From CAWCGU01 sp963838095 (GTDB lineage: Bacteria; Actinomycetota; Thermoleophilia; Solirubrobacterales; 70-9), in NCBI GenBank assembly GCA_963838095.1, contig CAWIPO010000007.1:62001-126000 (forward strand): DNA of 64,000 nt, in the 5' to 3' direction. The notes under the pieces are model-generated. The model did no database searches. It had not been told where the DNA came from and saw nothing but the letters and a program-made list of their open reading frames with translations. Shown here in pieces: positions 34,886 through 44,285 of this stretch; position 1 is the first letter of the stretch; each line of letters starts with the position of its first letter. Made by a program: the position numbers and the translations under genes.

Positions 34886-35575
34886 ATGCGGATGAACGCC
34901 CGCCATATGATCGTCGCAGCGGCCTGCGCAGCCATCGCGCCCGTGGTGCTGCCGATTTCCGGCTCTGCACACCCGGGCCACGGCAGCGCCCCCGTTGACA
35001 TCTCCCTGCAGGCGTACGCGCCGGCGAACGTCTCGATCATCGTCGGCGACACGGTCGTCTGGACCTGGAAGGGACCGGACACCGACCACTCGGTGACGGC
35101 CGACCCCGGCCAGAAGGAGCGCTTCGACTCGGATCCCGGCGGTGCACCCAGCCACGCGGTCGGCCAAACCTTCCTCCACACCTTCACCGAGACCGGCACG
35201 TTCGGCTATTCCTGCTCGGTCCATCCGGAGATGCGCGGGGTCGTGGAGGTCCGGGATCCGTACCGGCCGCTGCTGTACGCGCTGTCGGTGAAGCCGAGCT
35301 CTGTGTGCACTGGTCGCGACTGCGTGCAGGCGAAGCTCCGCGTGACATCGAACGAGCCGGCCACCCTCAAAGGTCAGATCGAACGCCGCAAGGGCAACAG
35401 CTGGAAGCGGGTGCAGGCACTCCCGAAGACGGAGCTGGTGGCGGCACAGAACACCGTCGTGCTGCCGACCCGCGGGCTTGACCCGGGCAGGCACCGGGTG
35501 CTCGTCAGAGCCCGCGACGGGGCCGGCAACTCCTCTCGCGAGCTGAAGGTCGGTTTCGTCGTCCGCGAGGACTGA
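34886..35575 (+). CDS. Exported plastocyanin-like copper protein
   Basis: After a signal peptide ending near SGSA, the N-terminus is HPGHG and a cupredoxin domain follows. Type 1 copper ligands are His in DTDHSV and the Cys-His-Met group in YSCSVHPEM. About 100 further residues form an Ig-like domain with two Cys (SVCTGRDCVQ). It starts 6 bp after the RTX gene and lies near the copper module at 36.6-40.2 kb. Confidence 0.9.
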   Translation: MRMNARHMIVAAACAAIAPVVLPISGSAHPGHGSAPVDISLQAYAPANVSIIVGDTVVWTWKGPDTDHSVTADPGQKERFDSDPGGAPSHAVGQTFLHTFTETGTFGYSCSVHPEMRGVVEVRDPYRPLLYALSVKPSSVCTGRDCVQAKLRVTSNEPATLKGQIERRKGNSWKRVQALPKTELVAAQNTVVLPTRGLDPGRHRVLVRARDGAGNSSRELKVGFVVRED

Positions 35576-35593
35576 GTCGAGAAGACGGTACGG

Positions 35594-36526
35594 CTAGGGA
35601 ATGCGCGGAATCGCGCGCACCGACGCCTCTCCGACCAGGTCGAGGCTGCTCGCGCAGACCTTGTCGAGAGTGTCCTCGGGCGTGTGCCACCACTCGCCCG
35701 GCGTGGGCCCGGGGCCGAACGTGAAATCGATCAGATCGACCGCGGCGATGCCGGCCTCGAGGAACGGGACGTGGTCGTCATCGATCGGTGGAGCGTTTCC
35801 CTCGAACGGCGCCGGATCGCCAGCGATCTCGTCCGCGCCTTCCGCGAACAGCCCGTAGAGGCCGGAGTCGGAGTTCGCCTCCAGCGGGATCTGGAGCTCG
35901 CAGTCGCCGACCATGTCGTAGAGGACCATCGCGTGGATCTGCCCGATCGGCGGCGAGCCGTGGCGCTGGTCGGCCTTCGCGTAGCGCACGTACTGCTGCG
36001 AGCCTCGCGTTCCATCCTCCCCGAAGGGCTTGTCCCCCCGTGCCTCCTCGGCGTCGAAGAGGGCGATGTGAAGCGACGGTCCCTCCATCCTGTCCGGCAG
36101 CGCACGCGCGAGCTCGAGCACGACTGCCACCCCTGAAGCCCCGTCGTTGGCCCCCTCGAACTTGGGCGAAATCGCGTTCTTGGTGTCGTGGTGTGCCCCG
36201 ATCACGATCGCCCCCGGCTCGTTTCCCGGGATCACGCCGATCACGTTCCGGTGCGGGCGCTGGATCCGCACCCGCTCGACGCCGGCGGCCTCGAGGCGGT
36301 CGGCGAGGAACTTGGTCATCTCCCGATTCGCCTTCGAGCCCGCCGGCCGAGGTCCGAAGCGGACCTGCGCCTTCAGATCCCTGAGCGCGCTCTCAGCGTT
36401 GAAGCGATCGCCGGGTTGGCCGACACCGGTGGGCGCGCCCTCGGCCGCACCATCGCCTCCGCACGCAAGCGCCCCGAGCCCCACCACGGCGGCAACCGCC
36501 GCCGCCGCCGACAGCCTCAAGACCAA
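35594..36526 (-). CDS. M28-family metallopeptidase lipoprotein
   Basis: A lipobox (LGALACGGDG) follows a short hydrophobic start. The peptidase domain has the two-zinc site: HHD in GAHHDTKN, Asp in GANDGASG, EE in FDAEEARG, and the final His in WWHTPEDT. Members are aminopeptidases or glutaminyl cyclases; the type is not resolved here. The start is a TTG at 36526, with no better codon nearby. Confidence 0.88.
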   Translation of the reverse strand: MVLRLSAAAAVAAVVGLGALACGGDGAAEGAPTGVGQPGDRFNAESALRDLKAQVRFGPRPAGSKANREMTKFLADRLEAAGVERVRIQRPHRNVIGVIPGNEPGAIVIGAHHDTKNAISPKFEGANDGASGVAVVLELARALPDRMEGPSLHIALFDAEEARGDKPFGEDGTRGSQQYVRYAKADQRHGSPPIGQIHAMVLYDMVGDCELQIPLEANSDSGLYGLFAEGADEIAGDPAPFEGNAPPIDDDHVPFLEAGIAAVDLIDFTFGPGPTPGEWWHTPEDTLDKVCASSLDLVGEASVRAIPRIP

Positions 36527-36610
36527 CTCGCTTGTCGTGCTGCGCCGAACAATCAGAGATTCTGCTCCCGCTCTAACTCCGTTCCCGCTATCGCCGGTGT
36601 GAGGGTAGCG

Positions 36611-36642
36611 GCGGGCGGGCGGCGATCGTGCCGCCCGCCCGC
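36611..36642 (-). terminator. Perfect GC hairpin after the YcnI-like gene
   Basis: GCGGGCGGGCGGC and GCCGCCCGCCCGC form 13 perfect pairs around GATCGT, 12 nt after the stop at 36654. There is no U run, as is common for actinobacterial hairpin terminators. Confidence 0.6.
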
Positions 36643-36653
36643 ATACCCGACGC

Positions 36654-37364
36654 CTACTGCTTCTTTCTCAGCAGGCTCACAGCGCCGAGCAGGGCGCCGA
36701 TACCGCCGAGCACCAGCGCGGCGATCCCGAGGCCCTTGGAGGCGAAGTCGTCGTCGCCCTCCTCGGTCTCCTCCTCCGCGCCCTCGTCCTCCTCGGCGGG
36801 AGCGGCCTCGTCGGTCGTCTCCGCGTGCTCACCTTCGGCCGCCGCGGCGGTGAGGGTCACGGCCGGCGCCGGCTCTTCCAGATCCTCCTCGGTCTCGCCT
36901 TCGGCCGGGATCTGGATCCAGCGAGTCTCCCCCTTCTCGCACTTCTGAATCGTGGGGAAGTAGAGGGTCTCACCCTCCTCGGCCGGCAGCTTCAGCTCGG
37001 CGCCGAAGCTCAGGAACTGGTCGTCCGGGATCGGCTCCGCGTCGGCCACGGTCCAGGTGACCTCGCTGACGCCCTCGGTGATGGTCTCGCCGAAGAGCTC
37101 GACCTCGTCCTTGGGCCCCTCCTTCGTGGAAACCTCCCAACCGGGCACCGCCTCGGGCGTCACGGCGGGCACGGACTTCGGGAACTGCACCGTGATGCTC
37201 GTCGTCGGCGAGCCGTCGCACCCGTGCGGGACGATCCAATCGAGGATCGGGTACCCGTCCGCGGGTGACTCGGTCTGCTCCACGAACACGTGTCCCTGTG
37301 CGGTGGCCGGAACCGTGAGCACCAAAAGCGCCGCCGCAGCCGCGGCCAGTCGTCCTGTTCTCAT
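36654..37364 (-). CDS. YcnI-like (DUF1775) copper-binding protein
   Basis: After the signal peptide (LLVLTVPATAQG) the mature protein begins HVFVEQTESPADGY; in YcnI this N-terminal His binds copper. The domain of about 130 residues is followed by a Glu-rich linker and a C-terminal helix with KKQ. AAGGAGG precedes the ATG. It is third in a copper operon after the His-rich protein and CopCD. Confidence 0.88.
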   Translation of the reverse strand: MRTGRLAAAAAALLVLTVPATAQGHVFVEQTESPADGYPILDWIVPHGCDGSPTTSITVQFPKSVPAVTPEAVPGWEVSTKEGPKDEVELFGETITEGVSEVTWTVADAEPIPDDQFLSFGAELKLPAEEGETLYFPTIQKCEKGETRWIQIPAEGETEEDLEEPAPAVTLTAAAAEGEHAETTDEAAPAEEDEGAEEETEEGDDDFASKGLGIAALVLGGIGALLGAVSLLRKKQ

Positions 37365-37410
37365 GCGTCCTCCTTTTTCCCCGGTTTGGGGGTTTGTTTG
37401 GTTTCACGTC

Positions 37411-39120
37411 TCATCCGATCGGGACCTCCACGCTCGCCCGGGCCTCCTCGAACCGCGAGACGCGCATCTGGACCAGCACCGTCCATTCACCCTCCACCCC
37501 GAAGGGCGCCGATGGGGTGACGTAGTGGCCCGGACCGGAGTGCTCCAGGTCGACCTGAATCGGTCCGATGTCCTTGTCTGCGAGCTCGAGCTGGACCCGA
37601 AAGTCCCTCGCGGCCCTGTATTGCGACCCGTCCTCGGCGTCGAAGAGATACAGGTGCATCTCGTTGCTGCCGGGCTCGGCGGGGTCGACCGTGTAGTCGA
37701 GGGTCGCCGGCCCAAGCTCGGTCGAACCCGACACCGGGCCCTGGCCCGCTTCACTGGGCGGCGGATAGCTGACCAGCGCCGCTGCGACGCCGAGCACGAC
37801 CACGATCAGCCCGACCTCGGCACGCATCGTGCGGCGGAAGAGAACGCCCGTGTGGCCGGGTGACTCGCCGCCGTCCGCAGCCCTGCGAAGCGCGGGCAGC
37901 AGGCGCTGGCGGTTCACGGCACCGAGCGCTACGAGCGCCAACAGCAGGGCGATCTTGATCAGCACCGCGCGGCCGAACGCGGTCTCGGTCAGACCGGACA
38001 GCGGATCGATGTAGACGAGCGCCTGGATGACGCCGGTCGCCGCGAGCGCGAGCACGCAGCCGAGCGCCAGCGGAGAGAACCGCATCAAGACCGCGGCCAG
38101 GAGCCGGGTTCGCTGCGGCGGCTCCAGCAGCCGCGTCGCGGAGGGAACCGCCAGCAAGAGCAGCGCAAGCCCGCCTAACCACATGCTCATCGAGGCGACA
38201 TGGATCGCATTCGACGCCACCAGCAGCCAGCCCGGGTCCTGGGTGGAAGCGTGCCCCGAGAGTGCCGGGGCGATGACGAGGAAGGCGGCCGGCAACACCG
38301 CTGCCCGGATCGGGCCTCGAAGCAGGATCAGCGCTCCAAGCAGCACCCAGGCCAGCGCCCGCAGCGCCGCGATGGTGCCGTAGCGCGTGTCGAGGACGTC
38401 GCCGACGGTCGCCGGGTCGAGGGCGTCCCAGAAGCTCGTGCCGGCGGCGGTGGCGCCCTGGAGGACGATCGTCGCCAGGGCGCTGAAGAGCCCGGCGGCG
38501 GCGGTCAGGAGCAACGTGCGCGCCCGGGCCGAGAACGCCTCGTCGGAGTTGCTCCATCCCTCTCCGCGGTCCCGCACCCTCGAGAGCGCCGGTCCCCAGA
38601 TCAAGATCAGGAATGCGATCGTCCCGACCGCGAGCCCGGTCGCGATGTAGCCAAGCCAGCGCGCGGCCCAGAATGCGGTCGAGGTGACCTTGCCGGTGTC
38701 GGTTCCCTCGAGCAGCTCGGAGACCGTCGCGGCCGGCCCGGCGGCGGTCTCGCCGACCGTGAACAGCATCCCTCCCGAGACGGGATGGGAATCGGCCGAG
38801 ATCACCCGGTAGGTGGCGGTGTAGACACCATCGGGGAGGCCGCCCTCGGGAGCCGTTGCCACTGCCTCGCTGCTCCCATCGGGCCGCGTCAGCTCGCCGG
38901 TCGGAATCTGCCCCCCTTCGGCGTCGTAGAGCCTGATCGCTCCGAAGCTCGCCTCCACGGGCTCGTTGAAGAAGAACGCGATCTCGGCGGGCGCCGAATC
39001 GAGCTCGGCGCCGCGCTCGGGGGAGGTGCGCTCCAGCAGCGCGTGCGCCGCGGCGCCGGATGGCGCGATCGCGAATGCGGCCAGCGCCGCAAGCAGGGCG
39101 AAACCGGTGCGGAAGATCAC
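37411..39120 (-). CDS. CopC-CopD fusion copper-uptake protein (YcnJ type)
   Basis: The mature N-terminus HALLERTSP and the later DSHPVSGG are CopC copper ligands. About eight helices of the CopD domain follow, with His in GHASTQDP and NAIHVASMSMW, and an extra extracytoplasmic beta domain of about 130 residues ends the 569-residue protein. The GTG start overlaps the stop of the gene upstream. It should bring copper into the cell together with the YcnI-like protein. Confidence 0.93.
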   Translation of the reverse strand: MIFRTGFALLAALAAFAIAPSGAAAHALLERTSPERGAELDSAPAEIAFFFNEPVEASFGAIRLYDAEGGQIPTGELTRPDGSSEAVATAPEGGLPDGVYTATYRVISADSHPVSGGMLFTVGETAAGPAATVSELLEGTDTGKVTSTAFWAARWLGYIATGLAVGTIAFLILIWGPALSRVRDRGEGWSNSDEAFSARARTLLLTAAAGLFSALATIVLQGATAAGTSFWDALDPATVGDVLDTRYGTIAALRALAWVLLGALILLRGPIRAAVLPAAFLVIAPALSGHASTQDPGWLLVASNAIHVASMSMWLGGLALLLLAVPSATRLLEPPQRTRLLAAVLMRFSPLALGCVLALAATGVIQALVYIDPLSGLTETAFGRAVLIKIALLLALVALGAVNRQRLLPALRRAADGGESPGHTGVLFRRTMRAEVGLIVVVLGVAAALVSYPPPSEAGQGPVSGSTELGPATLDYTVDPAEPGSNEMHLYLFDAEDGSQYRAARDFRVQLELADKDIGPIQVDLEHSGPGHYVTPSAPFGVEGEWTVLVQMRVSRFEEARASVEVPIG

Positions 39121-39803
39121 CAGGCCTCTTTCGCCTCCCCGTCATTGCGGTCCGGCCCGGGGCTTCGCCGGCGCCGGCGGACGAGGACGACGGTCGCAAG
39201 GGTCAGCAGCGCCACAGCCGCGAGGGCGATGAAGGGCGCCAGCGGGAATCCGTCGTCGTCGCCGACCCAGTAGAGGGTGCCGTTGAGCTTGGTGTCGGTC
39301 GACCCCACCCGGAGCGGGATCGCGTAGTCGAACACCTTCGTGCGCAGGCTCTCGTCGCTCACCTGAGGCGGCGTGCCGCTGCCCATGTAATGGGAGCGGT
39401 GGTCGTGCCAGGTGTACTGGCCGCTTTCGTCGACGAGCTGCCAATCGGGGGGCGCGTCGGGATCGGCGCTGTCGGGCACCGACGCCTCGGCAAAGCGGTC
39501 CTGGTTCAGGTAGAAGCTCGGCGAGCGCTCGTTGACCTCCACGGTTCCGTCGGGGCTGATCCGCACGTAGGGCTCGCTCTGGTAGCCCTCGACGACCACC
39601 GTCGCCCCGCTGTCGTTTCGAAGCAGCAGGCTGTCGTCGAAGTTCAGGACCTCGACCTCGACGCCTGGGGCCGGCGGGTCGAGCCCTGTGATCTCGGATC
39701 TGAAGTTGGGGTTGCCCTCGTGGGCGAGGGCGGATGCCGGCAGTGCTGCTGCCACGGCGAAAACCGCGACGAGCAGGCAGCCGGCAAGCGTTGGCGCACG
39801 CAT
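39117..39803 (-). CDS. Exported, C-terminally anchored His-rich protein of the copper operon
   Basis: A signal peptide (VAVFAVAAALPASALA) ends before HEGNPNFRS. A beta-rich domain carries WHDHRSHYMG, a striking possible metal site. One C-terminal helix and RRRRR follow. Such proteins are regularly encoded next to CopC/CopD in actinobacteria. AAAGGAG precedes the ATG. Role inferred: copper delivery at the outer face of the membrane. Confidence 0.78.
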   Translation of the reverse strand: MRAPTLAGCLLVAVFAVAAALPASALAHEGNPNFRSEITGLDPPAPGVEVEVLNFDDSLLLRNDSGATVVVEGYQSEPYVRISPDGTVEVNERSPSFYLNQDRFAEASVPDSADPDAPPDWQLVDESGQYTWHDHRSHYMGSGTPPQVSDESLRTKVFDYAIPLRVGSTDTKLNGTLYWVGDDDGFPLAPFIALAAVALLTLATVVLVRRRRRSPGPDRNDGEAKEAW

Positions 39804-39850
39804 GCGACTCCTTTGATTGCGGGCGCACGCCCGCTATCGCGGACGCGTGC

Positions 39851-40186
39851 CTAGGTCAGGGAAAGGGCGAGCGGCGGCGGGCGCTTGGCGAGCGCTGTGG
39901 CGATCAGCGAACCGCCGCGGGGAAGAACGAGCCGAGCGTCTTCCAGCCTTGGCGCCGGGGGCTGGGTGACTCGCAGTCGCGGTCGCGCGCTGCGGCTCAG
40001 CCGGGCGCGGGCGGATTCGAGCCTCTTCTCGCCGAGGTAGCGCCCGAACGCCAGCGGAAGCACGAGCAGGAGCGCCGGCGCCATGAACAGCAGCGCCTCG
40101 TGCGAGCCGATCGCGGCCAGGGTCAGCGACCAGAGGGCGGTCAACGCCAGGAATGCGCCGGCGAGGCGCTGGTCGGACGTCGGCAT
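39851..40186 (-). CDS. Small two-helix membrane protein
   Basis: The ATG at 40186 (MPTSDQRLAG) follows TACATT by 6 nt, which fixes the start; the frame is open further upstream. Two hydrophobic helices (AFLALTALWSLTLAAIG and ALLFMAPALLLVLPLAFG) precede a basic cytoplasmic tail with two Pro-rich stretches. It follows the divergent promoter shared with the acyltransferase gene. Function unknown. Confidence 0.65.
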   Translation of the reverse strand: MPTSDQRLAGAFLALTALWSLTLAAIGSHEALLFMAPALLLVLPLAFGRYLGEKRLESARARLSRSARPRLRVTQPPAPRLEDARLVLPRGGSLIATALAKRPPPLALSLT

Positions 40187-40192
40187 GGGCGA

Positions 40193-40250
40193 AATGTAGC
40201 CGACTTCAGGCATCCAAACGCCACTGAAAGCGGCCCGCGGCTTGTAGGGT
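40193..40250. promoter_or_regulatory. Divergent leaderless promoters
   Basis: TACATT on the - strand (40198-40193) lies 6 nt before ATG 40186. TAGGGT on the + strand (40245-40250) lies 6 nt before ATG 40257. Both starts coincide with the expected transcript start. Confidence 0.6.
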
Positions 40251-40256
40251 TGGCGC

Positions 40257-41690
40257 ATGGCCCAGGAGCACATGGACAGGCTGACGTCTGTCGACGCCTC
40301 GTTCCTGACGAACGAGAAGGACGCCGCGCACATGCACGTCGGCGGGATCCTGATCTTCGAGGGGCCGCCGCCCGGCTATGAGGACCTGCTGGAGCACGTG
40401 AGCTCGCGCCTGCGGCTGGTGCCTCGCTTCCGCCAGCGGCTCGCCTTCCCGCCGCTGCAAACCGGGCGGCCGTTCTGGGTCGACGATCCGTCGTTCAACC
40501 TCGAGTACCACGTCCGCCACTCGGCGCTGCCGTCCCCCGGGTCCGACGAGCAGCTGCTGAACATGGCGGGGCGCGTGTTCTCGCAGCGCCTGGACCGCTC
40601 GAAGCCGTTGTGGGAGCTGTGGCTCGTGCAGGGGATGAAGCGCAAGCGCTTCGCGTTGATCAGCAAGACCCACCACGCGCTGGTGGACGGGGTCTCGGGC
40701 GTGGACATCGCCACCGTGCTTTTCGACTTCAAGCCGGTTCCCGAGCCTGCAGAGCTGGACCACAGCTGGGTCGCCCACCCCGAGCCGTCTTCGGCTTCGC
40801 TGGTGGCGAAGAGCGTCGAAGGGCTGCTGTCGACGCCGCTGCGCGTGGCGCGCCGGGCGGAGGCGGCGGTGCGACACCCGCGCCCCGCGATCCGGCAGGT
40901 GACCGAGTCCGCCGAGGCCGTCGGCGAGGTCGCATGGAACCTCGCCAACCCGGCGCCCGACGTGCCCATGAACACGCCGATCGGCTCGCATCGGCGGTTC
41001 CAGTGGGTGCGCGGCGAGCTGGCCGACCTGAAGCGGATCAAGAGGGCGCTCGGCGGCACCGTCAACGACGTGGTGCTCACGGTCGTCGCCGGGGCCCTGC
41101 GACGCTGGCTTCACTCGCGAGGAGTTCGCACGGAGGGGCTCGAGCTGCGCGCCCTGGTGCCGGTTTCGATTCGCGCCGAGGACCAGCACGGAAAGCTCGG
41201 CAACCAGATCGCCGCGATGCGCGGCCCGCTGCCCGTGTACATCGCCGATCCGGTGCGGCGCCTCGAGGAGGTCCGCAAGCAGATGGGGTACGTGAAGTCG
41301 TCGAAGCAGGCGCTCGGCGCCGAGGTGATCTCGCGCTTCAACGACTTCGCGCCGCCGACGCTGCTCGCCCAGGCGTCGCGGCTGAACTTCTCCACTCGGC
41401 TGTTCAACTTGATCGTCACGAACGTGCCGGGGCCGCAAGTGCCGCTGTACGTGCTCGGGCGCGAGCTCCAGGACATCTTCCCGGTTGCGTTCCTGCCCGA
41501 GAACCACGCGCTGGCGATCGCGATCATGTCCTACAACGGCGGCATCGACTACGGCCTGCTGGCCGACTACGACGCGATGCCCGACCTGGACGAGATCGCG
41601 AAGGGGATCGAGGAGGCGACCGCCGAGCTGCTGGCGGAGGCCGAGCGTGCCGAGGCCGAGAGCGAGCTAGAGGAAGTCTCGGTCTCGTGA
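40257..41690 (+). CDS. Wax ester synthase/diacylglycerol acyltransferase (WS/DGAT)
   Basis: The 477-residue enzyme joins acyl-CoA to a fatty alcohol or diacylglycerol for storage lipid. The catalytic motif HHALVDG is at residues 139-145. The second conserved box is GGTVNDVVLTVVAGALRRWL and the C-terminal part has VTNVPGPQVPLY and LSYNGG-like MSYNGGIDYG. It is coupled by GTGA to the next small gene. Confidence 0.95.
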   Translation: MAQEHMDRLTSVDASFLTNEKDAAHMHVGGILIFEGPPPGYEDLLEHVSSRLRLVPRFRQRLAFPPLQTGRPFWVDDPSFNLEYHVRHSALPSPGSDEQLLNMAGRVFSQRLDRSKPLWELWLVQGMKRKRFALISKTHHALVDGVSGVDIATVLFDFKPVPEPAELDHSWVAHPEPSSASLVAKSVEGLLSTPLRVARRAEAAVRHPRPAIRQVTESAEAVGEVAWNLANPAPDVPMNTPIGSHRRFQWVRGELADLKRIKRALGGTVNDVVLTVVAGALRRWLHSRGVRTEGLELRALVPVSIRAEDQHGKLGNQIAAMRGPLPVYIADPVRRLEEVRKQMGYVKSSKQALGAEVISRFNDFAPPTLLAQASRLNFSTRLFNLIVTNVPGPQVPLYVLGRELQDIFPVAFLPENHALAIAIMSYNGGIDYGLLADYDAMPDLDEIAKGIEEATAELLAEAERAEAESELEEVSVS

Positions 41691-41989
41691 GCGACCCGAC
41701 GGCCGGGGCGGCCGGGGGTGCCGGAGAAGAGCCGCCGCCGACCCCTTTCCGTTACCACCTCGAGCTCACCCCGGCGCAGCTGAAGATCACCCACACCGCC
41801 CTGCATTCGCTGCTCGACGATCTCGGTCACGACGAGCGCGAAGTGCTCGAAATCGTCCGTGAGGTGCTCGCAAAGCTGCCCGACGAGCACGCGATCCGGG
41901 CGATCCGGATCGAGGGCGAAAGTGCCCGTGATGCCGGTGAGCGTGGCGCCGGCGAGGAGAGCGACGGGCCACCGGACTCGGCCGCCTGA
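41687..41989 (+). CDS. Small helical protein downstream of WS/DGAT
   Basis: This 100-residue protein has Pro/Glu-rich ends around a helical core (FRYHLELTPAQLKITHTAL, LLDDLGHDEREVLEIVREVL). It has no signal or membrane segment. The GTG start overlaps the acyltransferase stop, so a related role such as a lipid-body or regulatory partner is possible. No family was recognised. Confidence 0.7.
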   Translation: MSDPTAGAAGGAGEEPPPTPFRYHLELTPAQLKITHTALHSLLDDLGHDEREVLEIVREVLAKLPDEHAIRAIRIEGESARDAGERGAGEESDGPPDSAA

Positions 41990-42026
41990 TCCCGTAGGCC
42001 CCGCGCGGCGCCTCTCCCCTCCTCAC

Positions 42027-42032
42027 TACTCT
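42027..42032 (+). promoter_or_regulatory. -10 box, leaderless DMT transporter gene
   Basis: TACTCT is followed by seven bases and the TTG at 42040, which supports that unusual start. Confidence 0.5.
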
Positions 42033-42039
42033 CCCCCGC

Positions 42040-42915
42040 TTGCCCACCTCCGTCCTGATCGGTCTGCTGCTGGCGCTCGCGACCGCGTTCTGTTCGGTGG
42101 TCGGCTTTCTGTACAAGCACCGCGGTGCCGTGGAGTCGCCCCCGGTCGAGATGCGACGCCCGGTTCGGACCTCGCTGGCGTTGTTTCGCTCTCGCGCCTA
42201 CGTCGCGGGGATCCTTATCGCCACGCTGTCCTGGGGGTTTCACGTCGGAGCGCTGGCGCTGGCGCCGATCTCGATTGTGCAGTCGGTGATCGCGGGCGGG
42301 CTGGTGTTGCTGACCGTGACCGCCGACCAGCTCTTCGCGCACGAGGTCACGCGGCGCGAGTGGATCGGCGTCAGCCTGGCCGCGCTGGGGCTCGCCTTTC
42401 TGGCCGCGACGCTGGAGGGCACGGCCGAGGAGGCCCACTCGGACTACGAAGTCGCTCGGCTCGTCACGTACCTGCTGGTGTGCACCGCGGCCGCAGTCGC
42501 GGTCGCCGTCGCGGCGTCGCGCTCCAAGTTGCGGATGGGTGTTCTGTTCGGCGCCTCCGCAGGCCTCTTCTGGGCGACCTCGGACACGGCGATCAAGGCG
42601 CTGTCGGGGGAGCTGGGCGACAGCGGAGCGGCGGTGATCGTGGACCCGCTGGCCGCCGTGATCGCGCTCGCCTCCTTCGCAGGCCTCGTGGTCTCCGCGC
42701 GCAGCCTTCAGACCGGCAAGGCCGTCCCGGTGATCGCCGTCACCAGCGTGGCCGCAAACGCGCTCACGATCGCCGCCGGCCCGATCGTCTTCCAGGAGCC
42801 GATGCCGGACGACCCGCTCGGAGTGATCGTGCGCCTATCCGCGTTCGTGCTGGTGATCGGCGCCGCCGCTCTGACACCCGCGCCGGTAAAGGCCGCGCAC
42901 CTGGAAGCGGCGTGA
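42040..42915 (+). CDS. DMT-superfamily (EamA/NIPA-like) membrane transporter
   Basis: Nine to ten short helices in two repeats make up this 291-residue protein (VLIGLLLALATAFCSVVGFLY at the start, VIVRLSAFVLVIGAAAL at the end). The second repeat begins MGVLFGASAGLFWATSDTAIKAL, an EamA signature. Substrate unknown; NIPA relatives carry Mg2+. It starts with TTG. The convergent TPR gene ends 6 bp away. Confidence 0.82.
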   Translation: MPTSVLIGLLLALATAFCSVVGFLYKHRGAVESPPVEMRRPVRTSLALFRSRAYVAGILIATLSWGFHVGALALAPISIVQSVIAGGLVLLTVTADQLFAHEVTRREWIGVSLAALGLAFLAATLEGTAEEAHSDYEVARLVTYLLVCTAAAVAVAVAASRSKLRMGVLFGASAGLFWATSDTAIKALSGELGDSGAAVIVDPLAAVIALASFAGLVVSARSLQTGKAVPVIAVTSVAANALTIAAGPIVFQEPMPDDPLGVIVRLSAFVLVIGAAALTPAPVKAAHLEAA

Positions 42916-42921
42916 CGGCGC

Positions 42922-44179
42922 CTAGCCCAGGCGCGTCAGCACCTGTTGCGCGTGGGGGCCGTATAGCGGGCTGAAACTCGGGTTCTGCGCGACTAGCCTG
43001 CCGAGCAAGTTGCCGCGCATGCGCGAGCCGGCCGTCGGCGCGAGCGATCAGGCCGGCGTGGTAGAGGAACTCGGGATCGCGTGAGCCCAGCCTCATCGCC
43101 TCGGCGGAAATGCGGGATGCGGCCTCCACCCGGCCCGCTTGCAGCAGTGCAAACGAGTAGGCGTCCGCCGCCGACACGCTCGGCGCGGTGCGCCAGGCGC
43201 GGCGGCCGAGCTCGACGGCGCGAACCGGATCGCCGTGCTCGGCGAAGGACAGCGTCACACCCGCGTCCGCGTTCGAGCCGTTCCTGAGCAAGCCTTCCTC
43301 GATCGCCGCGGCGGCGGCGTAGTGGCGTCGTGCCGCGGCCAGGCGCCCGGCGGCCTCCTCCACCTCACCCAGCTCGGTCAGCGTGTCGGGTGAGCGCGGC
43401 TGGCCGAGCTGCTCGCGAAGCTCGGCGATCGCCGCGCCGTATTCGCCGCTGCCGGCGGCCAGCAGCGCGATGCCGACGCGTGCGGGGCCGAAGGCCGGAT
43501 CGATGGCGAGAGCGTCGCGATAGGCGCTCTCGGCGGCGCCGTAGCGCCCCCGGCTCGCCTCGAGGTCGCCGAGCAGCGAGCGCACGTAGGCCGAGCCCTC
43601 GATGGTTCCGGCGCCGGCCGAGATCGCGAAGCGGAGCGCCTGCGCCGCACCCGCGAGGTCGCCGTGGAGCTCCCGGTAGTAGGAGACGCGGGTGTAGGAG
43701 GCGAGGTTCGGCTTCAGCGCCACCATCCGCTCGAGGGCGCGGCCCGCGGCGCCGTAGCGCCCGGTCTCGATCAGGCCGTCGACCAGGGACGGGTACGCGA
43801 TCAGCGCATCGGGGTCGATGCGATGGGCCTGCTGCGCCAGGGCGAGCCCGCCATCGAAGTCATGCCGCGAGAGCGCCAGCGTCGCCTTCCCGGAGAGCGC
43901 GCCGATGCTGGCGGGGTCGGCGGCGAGCGCGCTGTCATACGCGCGCTCTGCGCGGGCCAGATACGCCGGGTCGCCGGTCTCGCGCGCCTGCTGGTAAAGG
44001 GCGTCTCCCTGCGCGACGAGCGGGTCGGCGGCGGAGTCGAGCGTCACCTCGCCGGCGCCGCCCGCGGGCGCGGCGGGGCCGTTGACGAGCGCAAAGATGG
44101 TGACGGCGGCCGCGAAGGCGAGCGCGGTCAGACCGAGCTTCAGCGCCAGTGGGGGAAGAGCGAACGGGTTGGCGGTCAT
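42922..44179 (-). CDS. Membrane-anchored TPR protein, frameshifted near its end
   Basis: One N-terminal helix (LALKLGLTALAFAAAVTIFALV) anchors about ten TPR-like helix pairs, e.g. AERAYDSALAADPASIGAL and YRDALAIDPAFGPARVG. The last 20 residues need a frame change near 42990-43030 to read QNPSFSPLYGPHAQQVLTRLG and stop at 42922; without it the frame runs antisense into the transporter gene. It lies 106 bp after a DUF4331 gene, and a ribosome site (AGGAG) precedes the ATG. These two families are often neighbours. Confidence 0.82.
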
Positions 44180-44241
44180 CTCAAGGTCTCCTGTTCGAAT
44201 CGGGTTGCTCGGGTGCGGTTCGACTTGCCGCTCCGACCCGC

Positions 44242-44269
44242 GGGGAGCGCGGCTCTCGCCGCGCTCCCC
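44242..44269 (-). terminator. Perfect 12-bp hairpin between DUF4331 and TPR genes
   Basis: GGGGAGCGCGGC and GCCGCGCTCCCC enclose a TCTC tetraloop, 16 nt after the DUF4331 stop. There is no U run. It could be a partial terminator that reduces expression of the TPR gene, or an mRNA-stabilising end. Confidence 0.55.
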
Positions 44270-44285
44270 AGCGAATCGAATTCGG

